From contig URZO01000004.1 in NCBI GenBank assembly GCA_900552465.1, positions 50,691 through 114,690 of the forward strand: DNA of 64,000 nucleotides. The letters run 5' to 3'. The position numbers were made by a program, and so were the translations under genes. Each line of letters starts with the position of its first letter. The first letter of the stretch is position 1. The notes beneath the pieces were generated by a model. That model saw nothing but the letters and a program-made list of their open reading frames with translations, did not search any database and had not been told where the DNA came from. Positions 41,244-49,601 of the stretch are shown here, in pieces. The stretch is from an uncultured Parabacteroides sp. (lineage in GTDB: Bacteria > Bacteroidota > Bacteroidia > Bacteroidales > Tannerellaceae).

Positions 41244-42884
41244 ATGAGAAATATGAAAATATATAGATTGATATTTGCATTCGTTACACTTTGTTTAATG
41301 GGATGTGATAGTTTATTAGATAAATATCCTTTGGATAGTTTGTCGAATGAAACATTTTGGAAAACTGAAAGTGATGCTTTACTTGCTTTGACAGGTGTGT
41401 ATCAAATAAACAATATGACGGGGACTGGCTCGAAACAATCATATAATTTGTGGAATCAGGATACTGCTCTAAGACTTTTTGAGGCAACTACTGATAATGG
41501 CTTTGAAAAGGATAATGGTGTCACCGATTTTAATAATGGGGATCTGGCTGCGTCCTATCAACCTGTAATGGATTTATGGACAACTTCTTATAGCAAAATT
41601 ATAAAATGTAATAATTTCCTCGAGAATATTGATAATGTAGTGATGGGAGTTGATAAAATGAAGGAGATGAAAGCAGAAGTTAAAACAATAAGAGCTTTTA
41701 ATTATTTCTATCTGGCTTTTTTATGGGGAGATGTACCTTTGGTGACAAAGGTTTTGACTGTGGATGAAGCAAATAGTGTTTTCCGTGATTCCAAAGAGAG
41801 TGTAATAGATTTTGTAGTGTCGGAGTTACAAACTGCAATTCCAGATTTACCGGTGACAAGGCGGAATGAAGATTATGGCAGAATAACCAAAGGAGCGGCC
41901 CTTGCAATTTTAGGTAGAGTTTTTTTAGCTGAAAAAAGATGGAAAGAGGCTAAGGATGCTTATAAACAAGTAATAGATTTGGGTGTATATGAAATAGATT
42001 CACGTTTTAGTGACTTGTTTATTGAAAAAGGTGAAAATAGCAAAGAATTTATTTTAGTTAGTAAACGGATGCCAGACATCTATAGCACTTCAATTCAGTT
42101 GAGTTGTCAAGGATTTATGTGGGGAGGTTACCATCATTTTAGTCCATATAATGAATTAGTGGAAGATTTTGAATGTGTGGATGGATTGCCTATTAGCGAA
42201 TCTCCTTTATTCGATCCTGAAAATCCGTACGCAAATCGTGATCCGAGATTACTAAAAAGCATTTTTGTCGATAACATATCTGTATTTAAAGGAATGTTAT
42301 ATATTGCTCATCCTGACTCTAATCCCAATATTTATCAAGATCAGTTGTTAAGGCGCCCGTGGAGTGGCTATATGGTTCGGAAATTTTGCGATGAAGATTA
42401 TGATGGTAATTTAAACGTTTATGGCTGCGATTTCCCAATGATACGCTATGCAGAAGTTCTGCTGAGTTATTTGGAAGCTAATATAGAAGATGGTTCTCCT
42501 ATAACTCAAAACCTATTAGATGAGACTATTAATAAAGTTAGAGGACGTGCGGAAATTAAGATGCCTCCTGTTACAGAGCTAAATCCTAATAAGTTGACAA
42601 CAATATTAAGACGTGAAAGGCGCGTTGAGTTAGCTTGGGAAGGATTAAGATTATTTGATCTGTTCCGTTGGCGTACTGCGCATATAATTTTGAAAGGGCG
42701 TTTTCATGGCATGAAAGTTTGTTCTAAAAAAGATGCGCCTAATTATACAAAGGTTCCGGTTAACGCTGATGGATATTATTTTTGTGAAGAAACCTTTTTT
42801 AGAGAAGATGTGGATTATTTGTGGCCAATACCTCAGGCAGAGAGGGATGTAAATAAAAATTTGACTCAAAATAATGGATATTGA
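41244..42884 (+). CDS. SusD/RagB-type nutrient-binding lipoprotein (locus 1)
   Basis: A surface lipoprotein of 546 residues that caps the SusC transporter. Lipobox CLMGC (C21), then DSLLDKYPLDSLSNETFWKTESDALLAL, the usual SusD N-terminus. TPR-like helices follow, and the C-terminal SusD domain carries LRRERRVELAWEGLRLFDLFRW, a strong family signature. It starts 4 bp after the SusC stop; a GTG 3 bp upstream or the ATG at 41253 are possible alternative starts. Downstream is the FAD oxidoreductase gene. Confidence 0.95.
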   Translation: MRNMKIYRLIFAFVTLCLMGCDSLLDKYPLDSLSNETFWKTESDALLALTGVYQINNMTGTGSKQSYNLWNQDTALRLFEATTDNGFEKDNGVTDFNNGDLAASYQPVMDLWTTSYSKIIKCNNFLENIDNVVMGVDKMKEMKAEVKTIRAFNYFYLAFLWGDVPLVTKVLTVDEANSVFRDSKESVIDFVVSELQTAIPDLPVTRRNEDYGRITKGAALAILGRVFLAEKRWKEAKDAYKQVIDLGVYEIDSRFSDLFIEKGENSKEFILVSKRMPDIYSTSIQLSCQGFMWGGYHHFSPYNELVEDFECVDGLPISESPLFDPENPYANRDPRLLKSIFVDNISVFKGMLYIAHPDSNPNIYQDQLLRRPWSGYMVRKFCDEDYDGNLNVYGCDFPMIRYAEVLLSYLEANIEDGSPITQNLLDETINKVRGRAEIKMPPVTELNPNKLTTILRRERRVELAWEGLRLFDLFRWRTAHIILKGRFHGMKVCSKKDAPNYTKVPVNADGYYFCEETFFREDVDYLWPIPQAERDVNKNLTQNNGY

Positions 42885-42925
42885 TTTATCCGGAGTGATA
42901 AATATTTATGTTAACAAATAGTTTT

Positions 42926-44353
42926 ATGAAAATGCAAACAAGAAGGAATTTTTTAAATAATATATTATTAGGAAGTTTAGGTGCGGGATTAACAACTCCT
43001 TTTACAGCTTGTGCTGTAGAAAATGGCATAAAAAAGACTTCTATACAATTACCGATAATAGAGGAAGTTGATATTTGTATATTAGGAGGAAGTTGTACTG
43101 GGGTATTTGCAGGAGTGAGGGCTGCCCGCTTAGGTGCTACTGTTGCAATTGTGGAAAAACAAAATGCTTTTGGTGGAGTAGCTACCAGCTCTTTAGTTAA
43201 CATTTGGCATTCTTTGTACGATACAGAGGCTAAACAACAGATTATAGCAGGACTCACAAATGAAGTAATAGAACGTTTATCTTTAAGGAATGCAGTAAAT
43301 GTAAGTCCTAACCCGAGTTCGGCGTATACATTTAACTCCCAGGAACTTAAAATAGAATTGGATGAGTTGGTATTGGAAGCGGGTATTCATCCATATCTTC
43401 ATACTTTGTTTTCTGAACCTTGTTTGGATGAAGAAGGTAAACTTGTTGGAGTTATTGTGGATAATAAATCTGGTAGAGGTATTATAAAAGCTAAATATTT
43501 TATAGATGCGACAGGAGATGGAGATCTTTGTTATCGTTTGGGATTGAACTCATATACATTTGATTTGTTACAGCCTCCTACTACTTGTGCTCATTTTGAA
43601 GGGTGGAATTTTAAAGAATTTGATAGCTTATTGAAAGAGCATGCAGCAGAGTTTAATATACCGGATGGATTTGTTTGGGGGGCCATGTTACCCAATACAA
43701 ATGTTTATATGTTAGCAGGGACGCGTGTATATAAAGCGGATTGTTCTATTGCAGATAGTCTCACAAAAGCAGAAATAGAAGGCCGTAGACAAATTCGGGC
43801 AATGATGGATATGTTGAGAAAATACGGTTCTAAAGAAAATATGCCTGGTTTAGTCGCTTTACCCTCTTATATAGGAATACGAGAAACGCGACATATTAAA
43901 TGTCTATATCAAATCAGTGATGAAGATGCGATGTACGGTAAACATTTTGATGATGCAATTGCAAATGGTAGTTATCGTTTAGATATTCATCATCAAGATA
44001 AACCAGGATTGACATTCCGGTATCTTGATGGTTCGGAGGTATACGTTAGGCCGGGTTTCCCGGATCAGAGAGGCCGATGGAGAAAAGAGATGGACGTTGA
44101 TCCTACTTTTTATCAAATTCCACTTCGCTCGATAATACCTTTAAAGTATGATAACTTAATGGTTGCAGGTAGAATGTTGGATGCTGCAATTATAGCTTAT
44201 TCAGGTATAAGAGTTATGGTTAATATGAATCAAGTAGGTGAAGCTGCGGGAGTTACTTCATATTTGGCATTACAGCAAAATAAAAAAATAAAGGATGTTT
44301 CTCCATTGGAGGTAAGAGTTGAGTTAAAGAAAGGTGATTCTATTATTATTTGA
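42926..44353 (+). CDS. exported FAD-dependent oxidoreductase (FAD_oxidored family)
   Basis: A 475-residue flavoprotein with a twin-arginine-type signal (TRRNFLNNILLGSLGAGL, about 5-22), implying folded export to the periplasm. The dinucleotide fold is ICILGGSCTGVFAGVRAARLGATVAIVEK (GGSCTG, about 57-62), and FIDATGDGDL is the second FAD motif. Proteins of this group occur in glycan-utilisation loci and may oxidise sugars or sugar acids, but the substrate is not readable. Last gene of locus 1, 41 bp after susD and 43 bp before a terminator. I chose ATG 42926 rather than an ATG six codons upstream, as it places the RR motif near the N-terminus. Confidence 0.82.
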   Translation: MKMQTRRNFLNNILLGSLGAGLTTPFTACAVENGIKKTSIQLPIIEEVDICILGGSCTGVFAGVRAARLGATVAIVEKQNAFGGVATSSLVNIWHSLYDTEAKQQIIAGLTNEVIERLSLRNAVNVSPNPSSAYTFNSQELKIELDELVLEAGIHPYLHTLFSEPCLDEEGKLVGVIVDNKSGRGIIKAKYFIDATGDGDLCYRLGLNSYTFDLLQPPTTCAHFEGWNFKEFDSLLKEHAAEFNIPDGFVWGAMLPNTNVYMLAGTRVYKADCSIADSLTKAEIEGRRQIRAMMDMLRKYGSKENMPGLVALPSYIGIRETRHIKCLYQISDEDAMYGKHFDDAIANGSYRLDIHHQDKPGLTFRYLDGSEVYVRPGFPDQRGRWRKEMDVDPTFYQIPLRSIIPLKYDNLMVAGRMLDAAIIAYSGIRVMVNMNQVGEAAGVTSYLALQQNKKIKDVSPLEVRVELKKGDSIII

Positions 44354-44396
44354 ATTGGCATTTATTCGAATGTGAAAATGTGAAATTGTATTTTTG

Positions 44397-44435
44397 CAAG
44401 GGCGGTATCTAAAAGATAAACGCCCTTGTTTTTTT
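44397..44435 (+). terminator. intrinsic terminator of locus 1
   Basis: An 8-bp perfect stem CAAGGGCG (44397-44404) with CGCCCTTG (44421-44428), followed by seven Ts (44429-44435). It separates locus 1 from the locus 2 promoter about 20 bp downstream. Confidence 0.85.
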
Positions 44436-44454
44436 ATAATCTAAATAAATTGAA

Positions 44455-44484
44455 TTTGCTTTCTTGCTAAAAAGAGTACATTTG
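44455..44484 (+). promoter_or_regulatory. promoter of the locus 2 sigma gene
   Basis: TTTG (44455-44458) and TACATTTG (44477-44484), 18 bp apart, match the Bacteroidota -33/-7 elements. The sigma ATG is 33 bp downstream. Confidence 0.6.
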
Positions 44485-44516
44485 CAGACAGAATATTTTG
44501 GAGATCTGTCAGGAAA

Positions 44517-45065
44517 ATGAGTATCATAAGTTTTAGTGATATATATACCAGTTATTACAAACGGTCTTTTTTGTTTGTGAAATCGTATGTCAGAGACGAT
44601 ATGGTTGCTGAAGATATTGTTTCGGAAGCTTTGATTCATTTGTGGGAGATTACCAAGAGAGAAACAGTAGAACATCCGATGTCATTGTTGCTGGCTATTT
44701 TAAAGAATGGGGCGCTAAATTATTTGAAACATCAGACTGTAAAAGAATCTGCTACAGAATCTATCTCTTCCAAAATGATCCGTGACCTGAATTACCGGAT
44801 TACCACTTTGCAGGCCTGTGATCCGGAAGAGATTTTTTCTTCGGAAATAACGCAGATTGTAGATAAGACATTACAATCTTTACCGGAACAGACCCGGCGT
44901 GTCTTTGAGATGAGTCGCTATGAGTCTTTATCAGTGAAAGAAATAGCCCATGAACTTTCTCTAAGTACCAAAAGTGTAGAATACCACATAACAAAATCAT
45001 TAAAGCTATTGCGGATTGCCCTAAAAGAATACCTTCCGATTTTTTATTTTCTGTTTATGCGATAA
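44517..45065 (+). CDS. ECF RNA polymerase sigma-70 factor (locus 2)
   Basis: A 182-residue ECF sigma factor. Sigma2 about 8-75 (YKRSFLFVKSYVRDDMVAEDIVSEALIHLWE), sigma4 about 122-172 with the helix-turn-helix SLSVKEIAHELSLSTKSVEYH. It is expected to activate the susC/susD operon when released by the FecR protein encoded 76 bp downstream. It has its own housekeeping-type promoter and directly follows the locus 1 terminator, so the two loci are independently controlled although adjacent. Confidence 0.94.
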   Translation: MSIISFSDIYTSYYKRSFLFVKSYVRDDMVAEDIVSEALIHLWEITKRETVEHPMSLLLAILKNGALNYLKHQTVKESATESISSKMIRDLNYRITTLQACDPEEIFSSEITQIVDKTLQSLPEQTRRVFEMSRYESLSVKEIAHELSLSTKSVEYHITKSLKLLRIALKEYLPIFYFLFMR

Positions 45066-45141
45066 AATATTTCAAGAAAAAGCAATTTTGGTTTAGGGAT
45101 TTTTCTTTATGTGTTGTCTCTTTAGGTAAGAGACAATAAAA

Positions 45142-46080
45142 ATGGATAAGAAATTATTACAAAAATACGTGGATGGCAGTATTACGGCTGAAGAAGTAGA
45201 GACGGTTGTTGATTGGTTGGATGCCGATGAAAGTCATGTGAAAGAATTTCTGGCTTTGCATAAACTATATGATATCTCTATTCTCAATCAGTCGATACAG
45301 GAACGAAGAAAAGAAAAAGATCGTCGTGTCGTTTTTCGTCGCATCGTAATAGAATTGCTTAAAGTTGCAGCTATCGCACTGATTTTGCTTGGTGGAAATT
45401 TCTTACTGCAAAAAGATGATCAAATGGAATCTATTCTTTCGTATCAGACTCTATATGTTCCAGCAGGTCAGCGTGCAGAACTGATTTTACCTGATAGTAC
45501 GAAAGTATGGTTGAATGCTAATTCAAAATTGGTTTATCCGACCAGTTTCAAAGCAGAAAGCCGGCAGGTCGAATTGGATGGAGAGGCTTATTTTGATGTC
45601 AGGCATAATGAGGGTAGCCCTTTTGTAGTCAGAACTAAGTCAATGAATGTGAAGGTGCTGGGTACGGAGTTTAATGTATCTGCTTATTCTGGTATTGAGG
45701 AGTTTAATATCTCATTGTTGAGAGGGAGTGTTGAACTGAATTCTCCGGATCTTTCCCGCAAATATAGGATGGCAGAAGGAGAGCAAGTCCTTTATAGAGA
45801 AGGAAAATATACTGTGACTCGGATAGAATATCTGGATTATTTTAAGTGGAAAGAAGGACTTCTATGCTTTAATGACCAACCGATATATGTGATAATCGAT
45901 AAATTGCGCTTGTATTATGATATTAGAATAGATGTTGCAGATTTGCCTTTCTTGAAAGAACGTTATTCAGGTAAGTTTCGCGTAAAGGATGGAGTCGAGC
46001 AAGTATTGAAAGTGCTTCAGTTAGAGCATAAATTTACTTATATAAAAGATAACGAATTGAATCTGATAACTATAAAATGA
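45142..46080 (+). CDS. FecR-family anti-sigma factor (locus 2)
   Basis: A 312-residue inner-membrane anti-sigma factor. The cytoplasmic N-terminus (LLQKYVDGSITAEEVETVVDW) precedes a membrane helix at about 70-87 (IVIELLKVAAIALILLGG). The FecR periplasmic domain has VPAGQRAELILPDSTKVWLNA and KVLGTEFNVSAY, and a C-terminal domain (PIYVIIDKLRLYYDIRIDV) contacts the SusC STN domain. It is co-oriented with the sigma gene and upstream of susC. The 132-bp gap to susC carries the mini-ORF, hairpin and antisense -7 box. Confidence 0.94.
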   Translation: MDKKLLQKYVDGSITAEEVETVVDWLDADESHVKEFLALHKLYDISILNQSIQERRKEKDRRVVFRRIVIELLKVAAIALILLGGNFLLQKDDQMESILSYQTLYVPAGQRAELILPDSTKVWLNANSKLVYPTSFKAESRQVELDGEAYFDVRHNEGSPFVVRTKSMNVKVLGTEFNVSAYSGIEEFNISLLRGSVELNSPDLSRKYRMAEGEQVLYREGKYTVTRIEYLDYFKWKEGLLCFNDQPIYVIIDKLRLYYDIRIDVADLPFLKERYSGKFRVKDGVEQVLKVLQLEHKFTYIKDNELNLITIK

Positions 46081-46087
46081 GTTGCCT

Positions 46088-46108
46088 ATGGAAAAGGAAT
46101 GTAGATAA
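46088..46108 (+). other. six-codon mini-ORF in the FecR-SusC gap (locus 2)
   Basis: ATG GAA ... TAA encodes MEKECR, 7 bp after the FecR stop. Ten bases around its start (GCCTATGGAA) are identical to the locus 1 counterpart at 37748-37757. Translation is not demonstrated by the sequence. Confidence 0.25.
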
Positions 46109-46199
46109 AACGTAAAACCGGATTATGATTCCAGCATAATCCGGTGAAAATGTCAGCCTGTTGACATAACCGGTAATTAAATCGAGTACTAACATTTTT
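46106..46199 (-). ncRNA. candidate cis-antisense small RNA upstream of susC (locus 2)
   Basis: A minus-strand TAACTTTG box (CAAAGTTA at 46206-46213) would start a transcript near 46199. It would run left through a perfect 11-bp hairpin (46135-46145 with 46117-46127, stem ACCGGATTATG) followed by a U-rich tail (UUUACGUUUUAUC). The layout is the same as at 37790-37895, although the hairpin sequences differ, as expected if structure rather than sequence is kept. It resembles DonS-type antisense repressors of SusC/SusD loci. Confidence 0.55.
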
Positions 46200-46205
46200 A
46201 TACTA

Positions 46206-46213
46206 CAAAGTTA
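46206..46213 (-). promoter_or_regulatory. antisense -7 box at the susC start (locus 2)
   Basis: CAAAGTTA on the plus strand (TAACTTTG on the minus) ends on the A of the susC ATG, exactly as at locus 1. Confidence 0.5.
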
Positions 46214-49200
46214 TGAAAAAAAAGTGTACGGGGATAGACTATGCCCTGTTATTAAGTGAATTTAAACATACATGTCGAGTGATGAAGTTTATCTTAAGCT
46301 TTTTGTTATTATGCGTGTCTACTGTCTTTTCAGTTAACGTAAGTTCCCAGACGGCCCGTGTCAATATTATGGCAAACGAGCTGTCAGTCAGGGAGATTAT
46401 CAAGCAGATAGAAGATCAGACCGATTATCTTTTCGTGTATAACAATGAAAAGGTAGACCTGAACCAACGGATTTCTCTCAATGCTTCGAAAGCCACTGTT
46501 GTTAGTGTTTTGAACAGGATTTTTGAAAATTCGGATATTGTATATGTCATGGAGGGGAATAATATCCTACTGATGAAAAAAGATACTTTTCCGCAGCAGG
46601 AAGGTAAGCTTTTGAAAGGAACAGTGAATGACCAGAGTGGCGAATCCATACCGGGTGCGAATATCGTAGTGAAGGGGACAAGCAATGGTGTCACGACGGA
46701 TGCTGATGGGCGGTTCTCGATACAGGTACCCGGCAATGCAACTCTTCAAATTTCATTTATCGGATACAAGACTGTTGAAATTCCGGTTAATAACCGGAGC
46801 CATGTCGACGTCACATTGGCGTCGACAATCGAAGAGTTAGACGAGGTGGTCGTAACCGCATTGGGTATCAAGCGTGAGAAGAAAGCGTTGGGTTATGCCA
46901 TGCAGGAGATCAAGACGGATAAGATGTCCGAAATCCCGTCTGAGAGCGTTGCAAACATGCTTCAGGGTAAGATCGCCGGTGTGCAGATCTCACAATCGGC
47001 AACCGGTATAGGCGGATCGACCCGTATCGTTCTGCGCGGTACGACCTCTCTGGCCGGTAACAACCTCCCGTTATGGGTCGTAGACGGTATGCCTATCGAC
47101 GACAGCCGCCCTGGAAGCAACGACCAGTGGGAAGGCCGTGACTATTCGGGGGCAGCAGCCGAAATTAATCCGGAAGATATCGAAAGCATATCGGTATTGA
47201 AAGGAGCAAATGCCGCCGCTATGTACGGTTCCCGGGCACAGAACGGTGTCATTATCGTAACAACTAAAAAAGGAAAATCAGGTAAACTGCAATTGGAATA
47301 TAATGGAAACATTAATTTCAATACGGTGTATGATTCCTATAAATATCAGAATATCTATGGGCAGGGAGCCGGTGGTGTTTATACGATCGGTGCTTCCGGC
47401 AGTTGGGGACCCAAAATGGAGGGGCAGACTGTCGAAAACTGGCGTAATGTCTTGTATGGTGACGACCGCTACCAGTCTTATGCGTTGACTCCCCAGTCTA
47501 ACTACATTGAAGACTTTTTCCGTACAGGCGTCAACTATTCGAATACGGTGACGGCTTCCGGCGGTTCGGAGAATGCAGTTACCCGTTTCTCTTTCACTGA
47601 TACCCGGAACCAGGGTGTGACTCCGAATCACTCCTTGAACAGACAGTATTTTGACCTGAATACGGACTTGAAGAGTAAATATCTGGACTTGACCGTGAAG
47701 GTGAATTATATGCGACAGAAAGGTAATAACCGTCCGGAACTGGGTGACCATGGTACGATGAAAACGCTTATCACGATCCCTCGCGGTATCCGCCTGTCAG
47801 ATTTGCAACCGCCTGTCGGCCTGGATGGCTATACGGTAAGTTGGGCCGGGCAGAGTGCAGAATACAGAAATCCATATACGGAGGTGATGCCTGAAAATGG
47901 AAACGAGGACATCCGTAACCGTATCATCGGACGGGTTCAGCTGGTCGGGAAAATCACGGATTACCTGAAAGTGACGGGACGCGTCGGCGTCGACTGGTAT
48001 CATGACCAGGTAAAGGATTATGTCTCTTACGATCAGTCAGCCACAAATACGAATTACATTCACCAGATGATGACAAACCAGGAGTTTAACGCCGACATTA
48101 TGGTTAATTTCGACAAACGTTTTGGCGATTTCTCCGTACTGGCAAATATCGGGGCTGCAACGACTAATTCCAAATATAACTTTCTGGAAGGTAAATCCGG
48201 TTACTTTAGTGTAGCCCACTTGCTTGCCTTGTCGAATGGTAACAACCAGCGGGTGGACGAAGATTTCTCGAAGAAGAGAGTAAACTCCGTATTGGGGAAT
48301 GCAACTGTCGGATATAAGAATATGCTTTATCTGGATGTTACGGGACGTAACGACTGGTCGTCGACGCTTCCATCCGATAACTGGTCCTATTTTTATCCTT
48401 CGGTAAGTTTGTCAGCGATCCTGTCGGAGATGTTTACATTGCCGGAACAGATCTCGTTCTTTAAACTGCGCGGTTCATTTGCCCAGGTCGGAAACGACAC
48501 GAGACCTTACCGTTTGAGAAGTACCTATTCGTTAGGTTTGACAAACAGCTCAATTCTGAACGCAACAGCATCCATGACAAACCCGTTGAGAACGCTGAAG
48601 CCGGAAGACACCCGTTCTTACGAGGTCGGTGTGGATTACAGAATGTTCGGCGGCCGTTTAGGATTGGATCTGACTTATTATAATGCTAATACGACCAACC
48701 AGATCTTATCGATTACGACTCCGATCTCGACCGGTTATACGGACCGTTACATCAATGCCGGTAAAATGAAAAGTTATGGTTGGGAAGTCTCTCTGAGCGG
48801 TACGCCTATCCAGACGAAAGACTGGACCTGGAATGTGACCTTGAACTGGGGATTGAACCGTACGAAATGTATAGAGCTGGATGAATCACTGAAACGTTAT
48901 ACGATTGGTACGACACGTATCGGACGCGTAGTCGTTTACGAAGGTGAAAAGTATGGTGATATTATCGGAAAGGCTTACAGGCGTGATGAACAGGGACGTG
49001 TGCTGGTTGGCGATAACGGCCTTCCTACCTGGGAGTCAGATAAGAAACTGGGAAATATGACACCTGACTGGACAGGCTCTTTTATGACCAATCTGCAATG
49101 GAAGAATCTTTCTCTCTATGCTCTGGTCGATGTAAGATGGGGTGGTATATTGATTTCAAACACAGACCAGTATGCCTGTTCGTACGGAACATCTGCCCGT

Positions 49201-49587
49201 ACATTAAATGGTCGTGACGGGAATATGGTTGTAGAAGGTATTGTCGAATCGACCGGACAACCTAATGAGAAAGCGATCGATGCACAGACGTTCTGGGCGG
49301 CTGTCGGCGGTCCTTACGGTGTGGCCGAGGAATTTATGTATGACGCTTCTTATATTAAGTTCCGTGAATTATCTCTTGGATATACTTTGCCGAAGAAATG
49401 GTTGAGGAATGTTCCGATTCAAAGTGTGAAACTGTCAGCCGTAGCGCGTGATCTGTTCTACATCTATAAAGATGCTCCGGTTAATCCTGAAGGATCGTTC
49501 TCCCGCGAGAATTATTCACAGGCATTTGAATATGCTGCTTTACCTTCGACCCGTTCGTTCGGTTTTACTCTTAATGTTAAATTCTAA
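46213..49587 (+). CDS. SusC/RagA-type TonB-linked outer-membrane transporter with STN domain (locus 2)
   Basis: A 1124-residue outer-membrane importer. An N-terminal extension precedes the signal peptide (MKFILSFLLLCVSTVFSVNVSSQ region), then the STN domain (about 50-125: LSVREIIKQIEDQTDYLFVY), a beta-sandwich (KGTVNDQSGESIPGANIVVKG), the signature TIEELDEVVVTALGIKREKKALGY, a plug and a barrel ending in GFTLNVKF. The STN domain pairs it with the FecR protein upstream. It is less AT-rich than the locus 1 SusC and uses a different codon style. SusD follows after 14 bp. Confidence 0.95.
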   Translation: MKKKCTGIDYALLLSEFKHTCRVMKFILSFLLLCVSTVFSVNVSSQTARVNIMANELSVREIIKQIEDQTDYLFVYNNEKVDLNQRISLNASKATVVSVLNRIFENSDIVYVMEGNNILLMKKDTFPQQEGKLLKGTVNDQSGESIPGANIVVKGTSNGVTTDADGRFSIQVPGNATLQISFIGYKTVEIPVNNRSHVDVTLASTIEELDEVVVTALGIKREKKALGYAMQEIKTDKMSEIPSESVANMLQGKIAGVQISQSATGIGGSTRIVLRGTTSLAGNNLPLWVVDGMPIDDSRPGSNDQWEGRDYSGAAAEINPEDIESISVLKGANAAAMYGSRAQNGVIIVTTKKGKSGKLQLEYNGNINFNTVYDSYKYQNIYGQGAGGVYTIGASGSWGPKMEGQTVENWRNVLYGDDRYQSYALTPQSNYIEDFFRTGVNYSNTVTASGGSENAVTRFSFTDTRNQGVTPNHSLNRQYFDLNTDLKSKYLDLTVKVNYMRQKGNNRPELGDHGTMKTLITIPRGIRLSDLQPPVGLDGYTVSWAGQSAEYRNPYTEVMPENGNEDIRNRIIGRVQLVGKITDYLKVTGRVGVDWYHDQVKDYVSYDQSATNTNYIHQMMTNQEFNADIMVNFDKRFGDFSVLANIGAATTNSKYNFLEGKSGYFSVAHLLALSNGNNQRVDEDFSKKRVNSVLGNATVGYKNMLYLDVTGRNDWSSTLPSDNWSYFYPSVSLSAILSEMFTLPEQISFFKLRGSFAQVGNDTRPYRLRSTYSLGLTNSSILNATASMTNPLRTLKPEDTRSYEVGVDYRMFGGRLGLDLTYYNANTTNQILSITTPISTGYTDRYINAGKMKSYGWEVSLSGTPIQTKDWTWNVTLNWGLNRTKCIELDESLKRYTIGTTRIGRVVVYEGEKYGDIIGKAYRRDEQGRVLVGDNGLPTWESDKKLGNMTPDWTGSFMTNLQWKNLSLYALVDVRWGGILISNTDQYACSYGTSARTLNGRDGNMVVEGIVESTGQPNEKAIDAQTFWAAVGGPYGVAEEFMYDASYIKFRELSLGYTLPKKWLRNVPIQSVKLSAVARDLFYIYKDAPVNPEGSFSRENYSQAFEYAALPSTRSFGFTLNVKF

Positions 49588-49601
49588 TACGTCGTTTTAA
49601 T

